Part shown: positions 44,971-52,475 of the stretch, piece after piece
Layout of the letters: each line of letters starts with the position of its first letter
Numbering within the stretch: position 1 is the first letter of the stretch
Assembly (NCBI RefSeq): GCF_900104775.1
Contig: NZ_FNSA01000003.1
Location: 4,216,001 to 4,280,000, forward strand
Length of the DNA: 64,000 nt
Source: Tsukamurella tyrosinosolvens
GTDB taxonomy: Bacteria; Actinomycetota; Actinomycetes; Mycobacteriales; Mycobacteriaceae
Direction: 5' to 3'
Notes under the pieces: generated by a model
What the model saw: only the letters and a program-made list of their open reading frames with translations
What the model was told of the DNA's origin: nothing
Databases searched by the model: none
Translations under genes and position numbers: made by a program

Positions 44971-45825
44971 TCAGGAGGCGGGCAGGAGTCGGGTGAGCAA
45001 CCCCAGGCCGCGGACGTAGGGCGTCGGGAAGTGGCGCTTGAGGTGCCAGATGACGTTCGCGTCGAGCTGCGGCACCACGTAGAGGCGACCGAGGTCCAGC
45101 GCGTCGAGGGTCTGCGCGGCGACGCCGTCGGGCGAGATCCCGGTGAGCTTCATGAGGGTGCCGGCGAGGTTCTTGCTGCCCTCGGTGATCCGCCCGTCGC
45201 GCGCGACGTTGGTCTTGACGAAGGTGGGACACAGCACCGTCACGTTCACGCCGGTGCCGGCGAGCTCGGCGGCGAGGGTCTCCGAGAGCGACATGACGCC
45301 GGCCTTGGAGACGTTGTAGGGCCCCATCGACGGGGCCGCCGCGAAGCCCGCGGCGGAGGCGACGTTGATGATGCCGCCGCGACCCGCCTCGCGGAGCATC
45401 GGCGCGAAGAGCTCGCAGCCGTGCACCACGCCCCAGAGGTTGATGCCGAGGGCCCAGTTCCAGTCGTCGAGCCCGATGTCGCCGACGGGGCGGCCGCCGA
45501 TCCCGACGCCCGCGTTGTTGATCACGAGGGTGGGCGGACCGTCGAAGACCGTGCGCGCGAACGCCGCGAGGGATTCGACGGCCGTGCGCTCGGCCACGTC
45601 GACGACGGCGGCGTGCGCGGTCCCACCCCGGGCCTCGATCAGCGCGACGGTCTCCTTCGCGCGCCCCTCATCGATGTCGGCGCAGACGATCTCGCCGCCG
45701 CGGCGGGCGAGTTCGAGCGCGAAGGCGCGGCCGATGCCGCTGCCCGCCCCGGTGACGACCGCCTTCGCGTGGGCGGTGATCGGATCGCGGACGAGGTGGT
45801 GCAACAGTCGGTCGATACCGAACAT
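44971..45825 (-). CDS. short-chain dehydrogenase/reductase (SadH-like)
   Basis: A 284-residue SDR with an N-terminal extension of ~20 residues (MFGIDRLLHHLVRDP). It has VTGAGSGIGRAFAL, NNAGVGIGG, the catalytic serine in INVASAAG and Y-N-V-S-K (GPYNVSKAGVMSLSE). The C-terminus ends in FPTPYVRGLGLLTRLLPAS, as in SadH-type enzymes of mymA-like clusters. Its start overlaps the hydrolase stop. Confidence 0.88.
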   Translation of the reverse strand: MFGIDRLLHHLVRDPITAHAKAVVTGAGSGIGRAFALELARRGGEIVCADIDEGRAKETVALIEARGGTAHAAVVDVAERTAVESLAAFARTVFDGPPTLVINNAGVGIGGRPVGDIGLDDWNWALGINLWGVVHGCELFAPMLREAGRGGIINVASAAGFAAAPSMGPYNVSKAGVMSLSETLAAELAGTGVNVTVLCPTFVKTNVARDGRITEGSKNLAGTLMKLTGISPDGVAAQTLDALDLGRLYVVPQLDANVIWHLKRHFPTPYVRGLGLLTRLLPAS

Positions 45826-46805
45826 CAGGAGGCCTCCGAATCAGTGTGGGCCGCAGCGCTGTCGAGCGCCGCGAGGAAGTCGCGCACCCGCAGGAGCGCG
45901 GCGTCCGCCTCCGGCGCGAGCCGGGGCAGTGCCTGGAAGACGTGCATGAGCCCGGGCCAGACCTCCAGCGTGCTCGCGCCGCCGTGGCCGCGGAGCTCCG
46001 CGTCGAGGTACCGGGCGTCCGCGGACAACATCTCGGCGCCGCCGGCCTGGATCAGGAAGGGCGGCAGTCGGTCCGAGCGCCAGAAGTCGAGGTGCAGGCG
46101 CGGGTGGGCCGGGTCGATGCCGGCGGTGTAGAGGTCGACGAGGCGCTTCGCCGCGGCCGCGGAGATGGCGGGGTCGCGCCGGACGCGTTCCTGTTGCGCC
46201 GCGAGAGCGAAGGTGAGGTCGATGAGCGGGGAGAACAGGACGGCCGCGGCGGGCTGCGGGCGGTCCGCGGCCGCGTGCTGCAGCAGCAGGTCGCAGATGA
46301 GGTGGCCGCCGGCCGAGTCGCCGGCGATCACCAGGTCCTCGGCCGCGTAGCCCTGGGTGAGCAGCCAGTCCCAGCCGGCGGCGACGTCGCCCGCGGCGGT
46401 CGGGAACGGATGCTCCGGGGCGAGCCGGTAGTCCACCACGAAGACCGGCAGGCCGGTGGCCGCCGACAGCCGTGCCGCCAGGCTGCGGTGGGTGCGCGCC
46501 GAACAGATCGCGTACGCGCTGCCGTGCACGTAGTAGATCGCGCGCCGGCCGTAGGTGACGCCGGGGCCGAGGACCCAGTCGCCGCGCACCGGCGCGCGGA
46601 CGCCGGTGACGGCGGTGCCGCGCGGGGTCGAGCCGAGGGCGCCCATGATCGCGGCGACGAGGCCGCGGGCGACGCGGATCCCGGGGGCGTTCATCGGGAT
46701 GAGGCCGCTGGTCACCCCGAGCCCGTACCGGGTCAGGACGGCGGCGACGTCGGACCGCGTGGTCGAGTCCGACGGGACCGGCGGCGCCGGTGTCGTGGTT
46801 CGCAT
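45825..46805 (-). CDS. HSL-family alpha/beta-hydrolase (LipR-like)
   Basis: A 326-residue esterase, first gene of the leftward BVMO operon, from ATG 46805. The nucleophile is in GDSAGGHL, the acid region is GGAEMLSADAR and the His is in LMHVFQ. The oxyanion motif reads YYVHGSAYAICS rather than the usual HGGG. DYRLAPEHPFP is the HSL hallmark. Start is next to the palindrome at 46828-46847. It could hydrolyse the ester made by the BVMO. Confidence 0.87.
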   Translation of the reverse strand: MRTTTPAPPVPSDSTTRSDVAAVLTRYGLGVTSGLIPMNAPGIRVARGLVAAIMGALGSTPRGTAVTGVRAPVRGDWVLGPGVTYGRRAIYYVHGSAYAICSARTHRSLAARLSAATGLPVFVVDYRLAPEHPFPTAAGDVAAGWDWLLTQGYAAEDLVIAGDSAGGHLICDLLLQHAAADRPQPAAAVLFSPLIDLTFALAAQQERVRRDPAISAAAAKRLVDLYTAGIDPAHPRLHLDFWRSDRLPPFLIQAGGAEMLSADARYLDAELRGHGGASTLEVWPGLMHVFQALPRLAPEADAALLRVRDFLAALDSAAAHTDSEAS

Positions 46806-46827
46806 GACATTCACACCACCAGCAATC

Positions 46828-46847
46828 GTGCCATTTGTCAATGGCAC
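46828..46847. promoter_or_regulatory. 20-bp palindromic operator between the BVMO operon and the reductase gene
   Basis: GTGCCATT (46828-46835) and AATGGCAC (46840-46847) are perfect inverted repeats around TGTC. The site is 22 bp from the hydrolase start and 46 bp from the reductase start, and so can control both divergent units. The form fits TetR or other dimeric regulators. Confidence 0.75.
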
Positions 46848-46893
46848 AGTTATCGCGGTAGCGTCCGGGTTCCCCGACGAAGGAGCTGAGCAC

Positions 46894-47946
46894 GTGGATT
46901 CACCGACCCCCGCGCCGTCGCATCCGCTCGAGATCATCGACGTGATCGAGGAGACCCCCGACGCCGTCTCCCTGGTCTTCGCGCGCCCCGCCGGGGATCG
47001 CTTCGACTACCGCCCCGGACAGTTCCTGACGCTGCGGGTGCCGGGCACGCCGGAGGACGGCACCACCTGGGCGCCGCGCTGCTACTCGCTCTCCAGCGCC
47101 CCCGCGCTCGACGAGCACCTGCAGGTCACCGTCAAGCGCACCGCCGGTGGCTACGCCTCGAACTGGCTGTGCGACAACGCGAAACCGGGAATGACACTCG
47201 ACTCCCTGCCGCCCGGCGGGCGGTTCACCGTGCGCGACGACCCCGACCGGCTCGTCCTGTTCGCCGCCGGGAGCGGCATCACCCCGGTGATCTCGATCCT
47301 GCGGGCCGCTCTGGCCGAGTCCGCCGTGCCGGTGGTGCTCGTCTACGCGAACCGGGACCGCGCCTCCGTCGTCTTCGACGGCGCGCTGACCGCGCTGGCC
47401 GCGGCCCACGGCGACCGGCTGCACGTGACGCACTGGCTCGAGTCCGAGCGCGGGCTTCCCGACGCCGCGGCTCTCGCCGCTCTGCTCCCGGCACCCACCG
47501 CCGCGACGTCGGCGTACCTGTGCGGGCCGGCCGCGTTCATGGATCGCGCGACCGAGGCGGCCACGGCGGCGGGCGTCGACGGTGCGCGCATCCACCGCGA
47601 GGCCTTCTCGTCCCTCACCGGCGACCCCTTCGCCGTCGCGCCTGCGGCCGGCGGCCCGGCACCGTCGGACGGTGCCGCGACCGTCACCGTCGACCTGAAC
47701 GGCGAGAGCACCGTCCTCGCCTGGCCGCGCGACCAGGTGCTGCTCGACGCGCTCCTGGACCGGGGCCTCGACGCGCCCTACGTGTGCCGCGAGGGCAACT
47801 GCGGCGGCTGCGCCTTCACGCTGCGCCGCGGCGAGGTGCACATGCTGGTCAACGACACCCTCGACGATCACGAGCTCGGCAACGGCGTCCGGCTCGCCTG
47901 CCAATCGCTCCCCCGCGCGGACGAACTGGAGGCCGAGTTCGACTGA
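46894..47946 (+). CDS. KshB-like oxygenase reductase (FAD, NADH, 2Fe-2S), second copy
   Basis: A 350-residue paralogue of the protein at 23.4 kb, from GTG 46894 with AAGGAG upstream. FAD motif RCYSLSSAP, AAGSGITPVISIL and YLCGPAAFMD are in order; 2Fe-2S ligands C298, C303, C306 and C336. Divergent from the BVMO operon and sharing a palindromic operator with it, so it probably supplies electrons to an oxygenase of that pathway. Confidence 0.88.
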   Translation: MDSPTPAPSHPLEIIDVIEETPDAVSLVFARPAGDRFDYRPGQFLTLRVPGTPEDGTTWAPRCYSLSSAPALDEHLQVTVKRTAGGYASNWLCDNAKPGMTLDSLPPGGRFTVRDDPDRLVLFAAGSGITPVISILRAALAESAVPVVLVYANRDRASVVFDGALTALAAAHGDRLHVTHWLESERGLPDAAALAALLPAPTAATSAYLCGPAAFMDRATEAATAAGVDGARIHREAFSSLTGDPFAVAPAAGGPAPSDGAATVTVDLNGESTVLAWPRDQVLLDALLDRGLDAPYVCREGNCGGCAFTLRRGEVHMLVNDTLDDHELGNGVRLACQSLPRADELEAEFD

Positions 47947-48018
47947 CCGATGAGTTCCGGGCGCCCGCGGAGTCGGTATTCACGGGCGCCGCGCGCGGCG
48001 GCGCCGGAGAGGACAGGC

Positions 48019-48567
48019 ATGCGGACGCTCGCGATCACGCAGAACATCACCCTGGACGGACGGGTGGAGATGCTCGGCGACTGGTTCGACCCCACCGACC
48101 AGACGCCCGACCTGCTCGCCGAGGTGCACCGGCAGGACGCGGCGTGCGACGCCGTGCTGCTCGGCCGGCGGACCTTCGAGGAATTACGTGGCTACTGGCC
48201 CGAGCAGACCGACGACGCCACCGGGATCACCGACCAGCTCAACGCCGTCACGAAGTACGTGGTGAGCTCGAGCGTCGCCGACCCGAGGTGGCGGAACTCC
48301 GTCGTCCTGAGCGGGGATCCGATCGCCGAGGTCGCCGCCCTCAAGGAGCGGCCGGGCGGCGACATCGTGGTCACCGGCAGCATCACGCTGTGCCACGCCC
48401 TGATCGCCGCCGGCCTGGTGGATGAGTTCCGCCTGTTCATGTATCCCGCGGTGCAGGGTCGCGGGCGGGGACTGTTCCCCGAGGGACACGAGATCCCCCG
48501 GCTCGAGCTGCTCGGCTCGCTCGCGTTCAGCAACGGCGTCGTCGGCACGCGGCACCGCCCGCGCTAA
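48019..48567 (+). CDS. dihydrofolate reductase-like / RibD C-terminal family protein
   Basis: A 182-residue protein from ATG 48019 with GGAGAGGA upstream. It has ITQNITLDGRVEMLGDWF at the N-terminus, AVLLGRRTFEELRGYWPEQ, KYVVSSS and GDIVVTGSITLCHALIAAGLVDE, the usual order in the RibD_C/DHFR-like oxidoreductases. Substrate unknown; resistance to antifolates is one possibility for such proteins but is not shown. Its stop overlaps that of the convergent lipoprotein gene. Confidence 0.85.
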   Translation: MRTLAITQNITLDGRVEMLGDWFDPTDQTPDLLAEVHRQDAACDAVLLGRRTFEELRGYWPEQTDDATGITDQLNAVTKYVVSSSVADPRWRNSVVLSGDPIAEVAALKERPGGDIVVTGSITLCHALIAAGLVDEFRLFMYPAVQGRGRGLFPEGHEIPRLELLGSLAFSNGVVGTRHRPR

Positions 48568-49511
48568 CAGCCGATCCGGGCGGCCGTGGCCGCCGGAACG
48601 CCCTTCTCCGCACACGAGAAGCCGCTGCCGAAGGCCACGCCGCTCCAGCCGCCGCCGGTGTAGCGGAACAGCAGTTTCGCGTTCTGGGGGTACGCGTCGC
48701 GGGCGGGGATGCGGGCGGTGGCCCAGTCGTCGGCGCAGGCGATCGCGTCGACGGTGAACGGCGTGACGATCTGTGCGCCCCAGTTCATCTCGGCGGTGGT
48801 CCGCAGGGTCTCGGGCGTCGCCTCCGAGCAGTGCGAGACCGGCGCGGGCGAGGTGGCAGCGGTGGGGGTCGGCACCGTCGTGGGGGCCGTGCCACCGTCG
48901 AAGACCTGCGGCGGCACGTCCTTGTCGGGCGTCACGGTGCGTCCCGAGAGCGTGTAGGTCACGACGACGGGGCCACCCGAGGCGCCGGCCGTGGCGTCGC
49001 CCGGGTTGAGCCAGCGGTAGGCGAGCGCGACCGAGTCGTGGGTGCTGCCGAAGACGCCGGTGAACGAGGTGTACCGACTGGTCGCCGTGCCGAGGTAGCC
49101 GAGGCGGTCGAAGAAGAGGAACCACACGGGCGAGCTGCCCGTCCCCTTGTTCAGGTCCGCACGCACCCACATCAGGGCGGGGCACGCGCCCGGCTTGGCG
49201 TCGGTCCCGCGGGTGGCGACGTAGCCGTCGCCGCGGAACGGCGGGAGCTTCGCCACCGCGTCGCGCACCGTCGAGGACGAGAGGTCCAGGCACGTCCCGT
49301 GGCCCGCCGTCACGGGGTCCTCCTCGCCGCCGCCCGCGCCGGGCGCCGTCGTCGCGCCCGCTCCGGTCTCCCCGGTCCCGGCCTGCGCGCTCGTCGCCGG
49401 GCCCGCGAAGGTCGACGGTGTCTCCCCCGCCGTCGTGGATCCGTCGCCGCACCCGCCGGTGAGAGCGAGTGCGGCGACGAGCGCGATGGCGGTCTTCGAC
49501 GTCCTGTTCAT
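48564..49511 (-). CDS. LppP/LprE-family lipoprotein
   Basis: A 315-residue precursor with a lipoprotein signal (VAALALTGGCG, Cys at about 21). After a Gly/Thr/Ala linker, the domain C-P-A-L-M-W-V-R-A-D and LGYLGTATSRYTSFTGVFGS...DSVALAYRW matches the mycobacterial LppP/LprE family. A Pro/Thr linker leads to a second small domain with Cys pairs (VSHCSEAT, DAIACADDW, GFSCAEKG, ARIGC). Likely cell-envelope protein of unknown role. Confidence 0.8.
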   Translation of the reverse strand: MNRTSKTAIALVAALALTGGCGDGSTTAGETPSTFAGPATSAQAGTGETGAGATTAPGAGGGEEDPVTAGHGTCLDLSSSTVRDAVAKLPPFRGDGYVATRGTDAKPGACPALMWVRADLNKGTGSSPVWFLFFDRLGYLGTATSRYTSFTGVFGSTHDSVALAYRWLNPGDATAGASGGPVVVTYTLSGRTVTPDKDVPPQVFDGGTAPTTVPTPTAATSPAPVSHCSEATPETLRTTAEMNWGAQIVTPFTVDAIACADDWATARIPARDAYPQNAKLLFRYTGGGWSGVAFGSGFSCAEKGVPAATAARIGC

Positions 49512-49604
49512 GCATCCCCCCGAATGGTCGGCGCGCCTCGATGGCGTGCCGTCACCCCGTGATTCGGCGATGAGCAGTCGATCGTTACCACCGTGTAGTG
49601 CAGG

Positions 49605-49796
49605 TCAGTCGACGACCTTCGAGGCGGCGTGCTCCGTGATCCGGGAGATCCGGTCGACCGGGACCCGGATCGCCCGGCCGTCGTCGAGACGCACGGAGGC
49701 CTCCTCGTCGTAGGGGACGGAGAGGAGGGTGCCGAAGGCGGCGGGCTCCTCGAGGTATCGCACCCGGTCGCCCGGATACAGTCGCACTGTCACCAC
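49605..49796 (-). CDS. hypothetical 63-residue protein
   Basis: A small acidic/basic-balanced protein (VTVRLYPGDRVRYLEEPAAFGTLLSVPYDEEASVRLDDG...) with an SH3-like beta-barrel pattern, translated from GTG 49796 or 49793 behind AAGGA. The family is not recognised, but codon usage and RBS support a real gene. Confidence 0.55.
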   Translation of the reverse strand: MVTVRLYPGDRVRYLEEPAAFGTLLSVPYDEEASVRLDDGRAIRVPVDRISRITEHAASKVVD

Positions 49797-49903
49797 TGCT
49801 CGTTCCTTCGTCGTGCGGCCTGCGCGGATCGCGAGCCGGGCCCCACGGAGTCGTCGCGTGGAGCGAAGGACACATGATTGCCGCCTGCACGCATGACGCG
49901 CAA

Positions 49904-49917
49904 CCGTACATGTACGG
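49904..49917. promoter_or_regulatory. 14-bp perfect palindrome in an intergenic region
   Basis: CCGTACATGTACGG (49904-49917) is a perfect palindrome in the 266-bp gap between two small minus-strand genes. Followed by AT-richer sequence that may hold a promoter. No regulator is assigned. Confidence 0.4.
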
Positions 49918-50062
49918 AACAGAACCCTTGTTTCACTTCAACGTATTCGCTCGAAGGGTGCCCGGCGAGCAGCGTGACCAGCGCCGACGACCCGCTTGCA
50001 CCGCGCCCGCCCGGCACCAACCCCCGTACCGCCGTCGGGCGCGGCGACCGATGCCACTGCCA

Positions 50063-50452
50063 CTACGCCGGGCTCACGCCGCTGAGCTGACTCATCGCCG
50101 CGAGGAACAGGCCGAGCTGGACCACGCCGCCCACGAGCGGCAGCCAGAACGCGGGCCTGCGCCGCACCATGAGGATCACGGCGACGACGAGGGTCACCAG
50201 GAAGACCACGCCACCGGCGAGATCGTTGAGGACGTACGCGGTGCCCAGCTTGTCGTAGTCGCAGTCGTTCGCGCCGCACGAATCCGTCGCCATCACCCAG
50301 AAGACGCTGAAGTACAGGAGCCCCAGCAGGACCACCGAATACACGGCGAACAGCGCGATCGTCACGACCGTGTCGAGGATCCGCCACGTCGGCCAGCGAT
50401 TCGGTCCGGGCGGCGCGGGCATCGGAGCCGGGTACGGCTGGGCCTGGTTCAT
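50063..50452 (-). CDS. hypothetical membrane protein with Pro-rich N-terminus
   Basis: A 129-residue protein. A Pro/Ala cytosolic start (QAQPYPAPMPAPPGPNRWP) is followed by three membrane helices: TVVTIALFAVYSVVLLGLLYF, LAGGVVFLVTLVVAVILMV and WLPLVGGVVQLGLFLAAM. A two-Cys acidic loop (DSCGANDCDYDK) lies between the first two. It resembles DUF6264-like small actinobacterial membrane proteins; function unknown. Confidence 0.65.
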   Translation of the reverse strand: MNQAQPYPAPMPAPPGPNRWPTWRILDTVVTIALFAVYSVVLLGLLYFSVFWVMATDSCGANDCDYDKLGTAYVLNDLAGGVVFLVTLVVAVILMVRRRPAFWLPLVGGVVQLGLFLAAMSQLSGVSPA

Positions 50453-50531
50453 ACTTCGATCATGCTGCGCGGGAGCGCTCCGCGGATCCGTAGCAGTGCG
50501 CGTCCCGCTAGGGGGAAGTACTCACACACCG

Positions 50532-50957
50532 TCAGTCGAACGAGTGGACCGCGCTGTAGACCACGCTCAGGTGCACGTCGAAGTCCTCGGCGATCCGCTC
50601 CTTACTCTCCCCTGCCGCGGCTCGTCGCTTCGCCTCCTCCTTCAGCACCGGATCCAGGGGCGTACGGCCCTTCGGCGGCCCCGGATTCGGCGGGAGCGGC
50701 AGTCGGATGAGCTGCCCGCCCTGCGACATCCGGTCGAAAATGTAGAAGCCGTAGTGCCCCACTTCGGTGTCAGCGTTCGCGTCCACCTCCCGGATCAGGT
50801 CCGCGTCCACCCCCTCGCGGAGGAGGGTGGCCCGGATCGTGCGGCGGACCGCGCCCAGATCGACGTCAGCTGCAGTCTTCGCGTCGCCGACCACCGCCCG
50901 GACCTCGTTGATCACCACGTCGCCGATCGCCTCGTAGTCGAGCTCGTCATCCGTCAT
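50532..50957 (-). CDS. hypothetical protein with C-terminal helix-turn-helix-like segment
   Basis: A 141-residue protein from ATG 50957. The N-terminal half is acidic and helical (DELDYEAIGDVVINEVRAVVGDA). The C-terminal segment KEEAKRRAAAGESKERIAEDFDVHLSVVYSAVHSF reads like the resolvase/Mor-type HTH, so it may bind DNA. I do not recognise the family. It lies next to a tRNA cluster, a common insertion region. Confidence 0.55.
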   Translation of the reverse strand: MTDDELDYEAIGDVVINEVRAVVGDAKTAADVDLGAVRRTIRATLLREGVDADLIREVDANADTEVGHYGFYIFDRMSQGGQLIRLPLPPNPGPPKGRTPLDPVLKEEAKRRAAAGESKERIAEDFDVHLSVVYSAVHSFD

Positions 50958-51058
50958 GCCTCCACCGTCCCACCGTGCGCCGGCGAGGCGCATCAGGTGA
51001 ATCCCCCAGAATCGACGCGGTCGACGAGGAGCGCTTCCCAACTCGGCCCCGGACACGA

Positions 51059-51086
51059 GAAAACCCCCTGCGAACAGGGGGTTTTC
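51059..51086. terminator. terminator after the tRNA cluster
   Basis: GAAAACCCCCTG (51059-51070) pairs perfectly with CAGGGGGTTTTC (51075-51086) around CGAA. The T-run on the minus-strand transcript makes it a classical intrinsic terminator just after tRNA-Phe. Confidence 0.9.
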
Positions 51087-51089
51087 TTG

Positions 51090-51163
51090 TGGCCAGAGCC
51101 GGGATCGAACCGGCGACCTACCGCTTTTCAGGCGGTCGCTCGTACCAACTGAGCTACCTGGCC
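51090..51163 (-). tRNA. tRNA-Phe (GAA)
   Basis: A 74-nt cloverleaf on the minus strand with anticodon loop CTGAAAA (anticodon GAA), T-loop GGTTCGATCC and acceptor GGCCAGG pairing with TCTGGCC, discriminator A. The 3' CCA is not encoded. Third of three tandem tRNA genes. Confidence 0.95.
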
Positions 51164-51207
51164 GTGCCGGTAAAACCGTCACCGCCGAGTTCATAGAACT
51201 CGGATGG

Positions 51208-51281
51208 CGACCCTGACGGGACTCGAACCCGCGACCTCCGCCGTGACAGGGCGGCGCGCTAACCAACTGCGCCACAGGGCC
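51208..51281 (-). tRNA. tRNA-Asp (GTC)
   Basis: A 74-nt cloverleaf with anticodon loop CTGTCAC (anticodon GTC), T-loop GGTTCGAGTCC and acceptor GGCCCTG/CAGGGTC, discriminator G. Confidence 0.95.
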
Positions 51282-51306
51282 ATATGCAATTTTTCGTCTT
51301 GCGACG

Positions 51307-51379
51307 TACCCCCTACGGGATTCGAACCCGCGCTACCGCCTTGAAAGGGCGGCGTCCTAGGCCACTAAACGAAGGGGGC
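51307..51379 (-). tRNA. tRNA-Glu (TTC)
   Basis: A 73-nt cloverleaf with anticodon loop CTTTCAA (anticodon TTC), T-loop GGTTCGAATCC and acceptor GCCCCCT/AGGGGGT, discriminator A. First gene of the Glu-Asp-Phe transcript. Confidence 0.95.
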
Positions 51380-51441
51380 TCGCTTCGGGCGACTTGAAGC
51401 CGCTCTCCGCACCGCTTCCGTGTTCCGTTGGGAGCTGGGAT

Positions 51442-51471
51442 AGCTTATGGCACATTCCACCAACTTCCCAA
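51442..51471 (-). promoter_or_regulatory. promoter of the Glu-Asp-Phe tRNA operon
   Basis: On the minus strand -35 TTGGGA (51471-51466), 18-bp spacer, -10 TAAGCT (51447-51442), about 60 bp before tRNA-Glu. The -10 and spacing are the same as in the str operon promoter. Confidence 0.7.
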
Positions 51472-51545
51472 ATCGGCAGGTCAGAGCCCGGAAATCGGGC
51501 GCACAAGCACCTCTCGGTGAACGACTCCTGAACACCCCGGCGCGA

Positions 51546-52397
51546 TCACCGCGCCGGCAGGTCCATCCGCGCCAGGCGCGCCGCGTCGAGGAGGGAGACG
51601 ATGTCGACGATCCGCCCGCCGACCACCGTGCACGCCATGAGCGCGACCGGCTTCCCCGTGGGGCCCCAGACCAGGATGCCGGGCGCCCCGTTCACGCTGA
51701 CGCGACGCGCCTCGATCCGGCTCGGATCTCCCCGTCGGGCCAGCTCGAGCACCGCGTTCGCGCCGATCGTGACCGTCTCGCCGCGCGCGGTCCGCCGGGT
51801 CCAGGTTAGGTCCGGGTCCAGCACCCGCAACAGCGCCTCGAAGTCGCCGCCGCGGGCCGCGGCGAGGAAGGCGTCGACCACGGCGCGCTGCTCCTGCCGC
51901 TCGGCCGTCGGCCGGGGGCTGCTCTGCACGCGCCGCCGGGCCCGGCTCGCGGCCATCTTCGCCGCGTCGGGCGAGCGGCCGACGATGGCGCCGACCTCGG
52001 CGAAGGGCACGGCGAACAGGTCGTGCAGGACGAAGGCGAGGCGCTCCTCCGGGCCCAGGGAATCCAGCACCACCATCAGCGCGAGCCCGACGGTGTCGGC
52101 CGCGATCGCGACGTCCTCGGGACCGTCGTCGTCGGTCACGATCGGGTCGGCGTCGTCGAAGTCCGTCTCGGGATGCGCCGTGCGAGAGCGCAGGACGTCG
52201 ATGCAGATCCGCCCGACCACCCGCGTGAGCCACCCGCCCGGGTTGGCGATCGGCGGACCGTCGTACCGGTCGAGCCGCAGCCACGCCTCCTGGACCGCGT
52301 CCTCGGCGTCGGCGCGCGACCCGAGGGCGCGCGTCGCGACCGCGATCAGCCGCGGCCTGTGCTGCTCGAACTGCTCCGTGCGGGTCGTCCGGTCCAT
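51546..52397 (-). CDS. ECF sigma factor with SnoaL-like C-terminal domain (SigJ/ECF41 type)
   Basis: A 283-residue sigma factor. Region 2 (HRPRLIAVATRALGSRADAEDAVQEAWLRLDRYD) and region 4 (LDSLGPEERLAFVLHDLFAVPFAEVGAIVGRSPDAAKMAASRARRRV) are followed by a SnoaL-like domain (AVVDAFLAAARGGDFEALLRVLDPDLTW ... VVGGRIVDIVSLLDAARL). That extra domain regulates activity in the ECF41 group in place of an anti-sigma factor. The divergent DoxX-like gene is a likely target, as ECF41 sigmas usually sit beside such oxidoreductase or DoxX genes. Confidence 0.88.
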   Translation of the reverse strand: MDRTTRTEQFEQHRPRLIAVATRALGSRADAEDAVQEAWLRLDRYDGPPIANPGGWLTRVVGRICIDVLRSRTAHPETDFDDADPIVTDDDGPEDVAIAADTVGLALMVVLDSLGPEERLAFVLHDLFAVPFAEVGAIVGRSPDAAKMAASRARRRVQSSPRPTAERQEQRAVVDAFLAAARGGDFEALLRVLDPDLTWTRRTARGETVTIGANAVLELARRGDPSRIEARRVSVNGAPGILVWGPTGKPVALMACTVVGGRIVDIVSLLDAARLARMDLPAR

Positions 52398-52400
52398 CGT

Positions 52401-52462
52401 CGTTACCTTTCCATGCGCTGATCCGTCAGAGGTGTGACGAGCCCGAACGGGCGAAGGTAACG
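52401..52462. promoter_or_regulatory. ECF/DoxX divergent control region with 9-bp inverted repeat
   Basis: CGTTACCTT (52401-52409) and AAGGTAACG (52454-52462) are perfectly inverted, 44 bp apart, and each supplies the AAGG ribosome-binding core of the divergent mRNA it belongs to. A CGTCACA on the minus strand (52441-52435 area) resembles the TGTCACA -35 reported for ECF41 promoters; the -10 is not clear. Confidence 0.4.
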
Positions 52463-52475
52463 AGAGGACACCGCC

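Noticed and set aside
50532-51275. Long minus-strand frame through tRNA-Phe and tRNA-Asp joined to the HTH-like gene
   Set aside because: The part beyond 50957 covers tRNA genes; the gene itself starts at ATG 50957.
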